6,983 nt of DNA from an uncultured Alphaproteobacteria bacterium. Lineage in GTDB: Bacteria > Pseudomonadota > Alphaproteobacteria > Rs-D84. The notes beneath the pieces were generated by a model, which made no database searches, was not told the origin of the DNA, and saw nothing but the letters and a program-made list of their open reading frames with translations. The stretch lies in contig CALCEG010000002.1 in assembly GCA_937900435.1 (NCBI GenBank), positions 1 to 6,983 of the forward strand, read 5' to 3'. The stretch's first letter is position 1. Each line of letters opens with the position of its first letter. The translations under genes and the position numbers were made by a program. This document shows, one piece after another, positions 4,436 to 6,983 of this stretch.

Positions 4436-5848
4436 ATGCTAGAATATTTAAGAAATGCATCAGAAAAACCAGTCGCCAAGATTTTAATCGGGGTTTTGGC
4501 GTTCTCGTTTGTTGGTTGGGGTGTCGCTGAATGGATTTTTGGTGGTGCTGTGGGTGATAACACATTGATTCGTGTCGGTGATTCCGAAATTACTGCGCAA
4601 CAGTTTAATAATGAAAAGTCGCGCGAATTGGCCAAGATGACGCGTGAACAGCAACGTGAAATCTATACGGATGCAGCGGCGCAAAATCAATTTTCGAATA
4701 AAGTCTTGATGAATTTAGCAACGCAGCAAATGGCGTTGAATCGTGCAGAAGATTTAGATTTGGTGGTCAGTGATAAACGAATCGCCCAGGAAATTCGTTT
4801 GTTTCCAGATTTTCAAGAAAATGGTGAGTTTTCGACCTTTATGTTCGACAGGGTTTTGGGAAACGCCGGGTATTCTGAGGCACAGTTTGCAAACGTATTG
4901 CGTGGTGATATTTTGCGTTCTATGGTTTTGGGCGCGACAGGTGCAGCGATTTCGGTTCCTGAATTTGTTGTCGATGTTACATATAACGCCAGATATGCAA
5001 CGCGTGATATAGATTATGCAACAGTAAAGTATTCTGATTTTACAGTTGGCAAGCCAACAGATGAACAGTTGGAAGCGTATTATAATCAAAATCCGCAAAT
5101 GGTGCCAGAAACGCGTGCTGTGTCGTATGTCTTTATTGCAGCAGATAGCGCAAAGCCAGATGAATATGATGCGGGTTATGCAACCGCAATTAAGGTCGAA
5201 GACGATATTATTGCTGGCGAAACAATGGCAGATGCGGCAAAAAAACATAATGCAAAGTATGTGTCTTTGGCGGCGTTTAATCGTGATAATCGTCCAGTAG
5301 ACGTTGTTTTGTCTGATAAAATGATTGCGAAAATATTTGATATGGACGAGGCAGTCGAAAGCGAAATGATTGAATTGAAAGACGGGTTCTTGTTTGTTCG
5401 TGTTGACAAGATTAATCCTGAGCACAAGGCAGAGTTTAAAAATATTAAAAATTCTTTGGTTCAAGATTGGATAAAGGCTGAACAGAAAAAACAGGCCTAT
5501 GTTCGTGCAAATGAAATGCTGGTCGATTTGAATCAGAACAAGGAATTGAAAAACAAGAAATCTGTGAATGTGTCGCGTACAGATGGGGCGCCAATCGAAT
5601 TGTTGAACGTGGCGTTTCGTGATGCAGTTGGAACGAATGCGATTGTTCCTGGGGCGGATGCGTTTTATGTGTTAAGTATAAAAAAATCGATCGCGCCTGT
5701 GCAGAATGAACAAAAAAGGGCTGACTTGAAAAAGGAAATGCAAAACGTGATGCAGAATAATTTAATCGAAGATTATAATTCGTTCTTGCAACGCGAATAT
5801 CCAATAGAAGTAAATCAAAAGACGTATAATCGTTTCTTTGGAATATAG
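4436..5848 (+). CDS. PpiD/SurA-like membrane-anchored periplasmic chaperone
   Basis: A 470-residue protein. I took the ATG at 4436 because GGGG (4427-4430) precedes it by 5 bases; the upstream in-frame ATG at 4388 has no ribosome site. The N-terminus is the PpiD pattern: a short cytosolic MLEYLRNASEKPVAK, one membrane helix (about 16-35, ILIGVLAFSFVGWGVAEWIF), then the SurA-type N-terminal chaperone domain (about 45-180) starting VGDSEITAQQFN. A parvulin-like region would be about 190-335, but I do not see the GGDLG core of active parvulins, so isomerase activity is doubtful. A C-terminal helical region ends near 470. PpiD proteins assist newly exported proteins at the Sec translocon. It is shorter than E. 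coli PpiD (623). It has its own terminator and precedes an outer-membrane protein gene, a likely type of client. The symbol is withheld because the parvulin domain is degenerate. Confidence 0.85.
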   Translation: MLEYLRNASEKPVAKILIGVLAFSFVGWGVAEWIFGGAVGDNTLIRVGDSEITAQQFNNEKSRELAKMTREQQREIYTDAAAQNQFSNKVLMNLATQQMALNRAEDLDLVVSDKRIAQEIRLFPDFQENGEFSTFMFDRVLGNAGYSEAQFANVLRGDILRSMVLGATGAAISVPEFVVDVTYNARYATRDIDYATVKYSDFTVGKPTDEQLEAYYNQNPQMVPETRAVSYVFIAADSAKPDEYDAGYATAIKVEDDIIAGETMADAAKKHNAKYVSLAAFNRDNRPVDVVLSDKMIAKIFDMDEAVESEMIELKDGFLFVRVDKINPEHKAEFKNIKNSLVQDWIKAEQKKQAYVRANEMLVDLNQNKELKNKKSVNVSRTDGAPIELLNVAFRDAVGTNAIVPGADAFYVLSIKKSIAPVQNEQKRADLKKEMQNVMQNNLIEDYNSFLQREYPIEVNQKTYNRFFGI

Positions 5849-5852
5849 TTTT

Positions 5853-5878
5853 AATCCCACCGTTTGGTGGGATTTTTT
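5853..5878 (+). terminator. Rho-independent terminator after the PpiD-like gene
   Basis: AATCCCACC (5853-5861) pairs with GGTGGGATT (5866-5874) around GTTT, followed by a T-run to 5878. It begins four bases after the TAG stop of the chaperone gene, so the outer-membrane protein downstream needs its own promoter. Confidence 0.9.
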
Positions 5879-5919
5879 ATTAGAAAAAAAATTGGTTCTG
5901 ATTCCTGATATACAAGTGC

Positions 5920-5948
5920 TTGCACGAAAAGCCATAAAATGATATAAT
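5920..5948 (+). promoter_or_regulatory. Sigma70-type promoter of the outer-membrane protein gene
   Basis: A perfect TATAAT (5943-5948) lies 17 bases after TTGCAC (5920-5925, matching the first three -35 bases). Transcription would start near 5955, giving a leader of only about 20 bases. GGGGAAAAGGA (5963-5973) is the ribosome-binding region just before the ATG at 5974. Confidence 0.65.
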
Positions 5949-5973
5949 GTGCTAAAAGGAATGGGGAAAAGGA

Positions 5974-6983
5974 ATGAAAAAAACAAGCATTTCTGCGGTC
6001 TTGGCAGTTGTTTTGTTTAGTGCGCCAATGGTGGTTGGTGCCGCGTATCCTGTATATAATAATATGAATGGACGCGGAATGCCGATGATGGCAAATGGTG
6101 CGATGGGGTATAATCCTGCTAATGCTGTTGTGTATGGTCAAAATGGTTATAATTCGGTTGTGGCGGCACAGCCAACGCGTGTAACGGGCGCTTTGCCCCA
6201 GGTTGGTTCGACCCGTACAACCGCAGGGCGTCAGTATTACCAGCCGGCTGATTATGACCGATTGGCAGATAGTGGTTTGTATGTCGGATTGTCCGCAGGG
6301 TACAGCGTTTCAACAATGGGCAGTATGACCGCGGATTATACTGCCGAAGAAGACGCGTATACAGTTCCGGGCGCGTTTGAGGCGGCGGATTTTCAGTCTG
6401 ATACGGTTATTCCATTGCAAATATCTGTTGGTGCGGCGATTAATAATGATGTGCGCATAGATTTTTCGTATTTGCGGTATTCGGGGTTGTCGTATCCTAA
6501 GACGGTTAGAACGTCTGATGGTGCAGGCGGATTGGTTGAAGCGCAGGTTGATGGTGGTGCGATTACGACAAATACAACGATGTTGAATGTGTATTATAAC
6601 GTTGATTCGTATACTGGGTATTTGGCAGGTGGTTCTTTGCGCCCATACGTTGGTGTTGGTGTTGGGATATCGTTGAATACAATCGCAGACTATGTTGTTT
6701 ATGACAGTACTTTTTATTCCGTTCTGGATCCTCAATATGCCGAGGCTGGGCAGCTGACAGGTGTGTCTGATATTACTGCGTATCATAATGGTGGTACGGT
6801 GGAACAGTTGGCGTTTATGCTGGAAGGTGGTGTTACAACAGAATTGCAGGGTGGCTTAAAGTTAGATATGTTCTTGCGCTATTCTAATTTGGGTAATATA
6901 AAGACATCGGGCAGTATCATTATGTCGCAGATAGAATGGTTGGGTGATGGCAGTGGCGCGGTCGATGGCGAATATCAGGCGCC
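5974..6983 (+). CDS. Outer-membrane beta-barrel protein, C-terminus beyond window
   Basis: The frame opens at 5974 and is still open at the right edge (336 residues plus two bases). Residues 1-23 are a Sec signal peptide: MKK, a hydrophobic core and cleavage around VGA. A low-complexity linker follows (about 25-98), rich in Asn, Gly, Met and Tyr. From about 101 (SGLYVGLSAGYSVS) alternating amphipathic strands appear, for example VRIDFSYLRYSGLSY (160-174), TTMLNVYYNVDSY (201-213), LRPYVGVGVGISL (222-234) and LKLDMFLRYSNLG (295-307). Long polar stretches between them fit surface loops. This is the pattern of outer-membrane barrels of the OmpA-barrel/Opa/P44-Msp2 type; I cannot choose the exact family, and any C-terminal domain is out of view. 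It probably acts as a surface protein or small porin. It is monocistronic at its 5' end, with a strong promoter. Confidence 0.85.
   Translation, partial: MKKTSISAVLAVVLFSAPMVVGAAYPVYNNMNGRGMPMMANGAMGYNPANAVVYGQNGYNSVVAAQPTRVTGALPQVGSTRTTAGRQYYQPADYDRLADSGLYVGLSAGYSVSTMGSMTADYTAEEDAYTVPGAFEAADFQSDTVIPLQISVGAAINNDVRIDFSYLRYSGLSYPKTVRTSDGAGGLVEAQVDGGAITTNTTMLNVYYNVDSYTGYLAGGSLRPYVGVGVGISLNTIADYVVYDSTFYSVLDPQYAEAGQLTGVSDITAYHNGGTVEQLAFMLEGGVTTELQGGLKLDMFLRYSNLGNIKTSGSIIMSQIEWLGDGSGAVDGEYQA

Noticed and set aside
4754..5464. Long leftward frame of 236 codons
   Set aside because: Shadow of the PpiD-like gene; rich in Ile, Cys, Asn and Arg as expected from antisense reading of AT-rich codons.
5961..6020. 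19-codon frame starting at an upstream ATG with AAAAGGA
   Set aside because: It overlaps the start of the outer-membrane protein in another frame, and the site is too close to its ATG; more likely a by-product of the duplicated AAAAGGAATG.
6310..6786. Leftward 158-codon frame
   Set aside because: Antisense shadow of the outer-membrane protein, whose own translation has a signal peptide and beta strands.
1..6983. CRISPR array, tRNA, rRNA or complete insertion sequence
   Set aside because: I saw no regularly spaced repeats, no cloverleaf with a TTC loop and CCA-side stem, and no transposase motif on either strand.

Overview
This window looks like chromosome from an uncultured, moderately AT-rich alphaproteobacterium, possibly of the gut-associated kind. 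The evidence is gene content and order. A tpiA-grpE pair is transcribed away from a PpiD/SurA-like chaperone gene, an order I recall from alphaproteobacteria, and it is followed by a signal-peptide beta-barrel outer-membrane protein. Shine-Dalgarno sites, sigma70-like promoters and simple hairpin/T-run terminators are easy to see. The lineage assignment is inference; no rRNA or tRNA gene is present.

Left part (1-2132), accessory in character and visibly more AT-rich. A RimJ/RimL-type GNAT acetyltransferase runs leftwards off the window edge (647 to <1). Its frame continues at least 35 codons past the usual end of the fold, through a perfect-looking palindrome. Next is a DUF5662-like gene (889-1416) cut by one in-frame TAA, then a second RimJ/RimL-type GNAT (1498-2043). 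A 54-bp direct repeat (714-767 and 2051-2104) flanks the pseudogene and second GNAT. A strong terminator follows the second repeat copy.

Middle part (2133-3121). A two-gene unit lies between terminators. It encodes a small exported four-cysteine protein (2228-2557) and an unrecognised 172-residue protein (2578-3096). It ends in a bidirectional terminator shared with the convergent grpE.

Right part (3120-6983), core genes. tpiA (glycolysis) and grpE (DnaK nucleotide exchange factor) form a leftward operon. A 69-bp divergent region separates them from a membrane-anchored PpiD/SurA-like periplasmic chaperone (4436-5848) with its own terminator. After a good promoter with a perfect -10, a beta-barrel outer-membrane protein gene (5974 onward) runs off the right edge. 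A periplasmic folding factor next to an outer-membrane protein is a plausible functional neighbourhood, but each has its own signals.

I found no CRISPR array, complete insertion sequence, integrase or RNA gene. The best leads are the repeat-flanked cassette with its nonsense-interrupted DUF5662-like gene, and the palindrome in the extended tail of the first GNAT. None of this amounts to a convincing new system on sequence reading alone.
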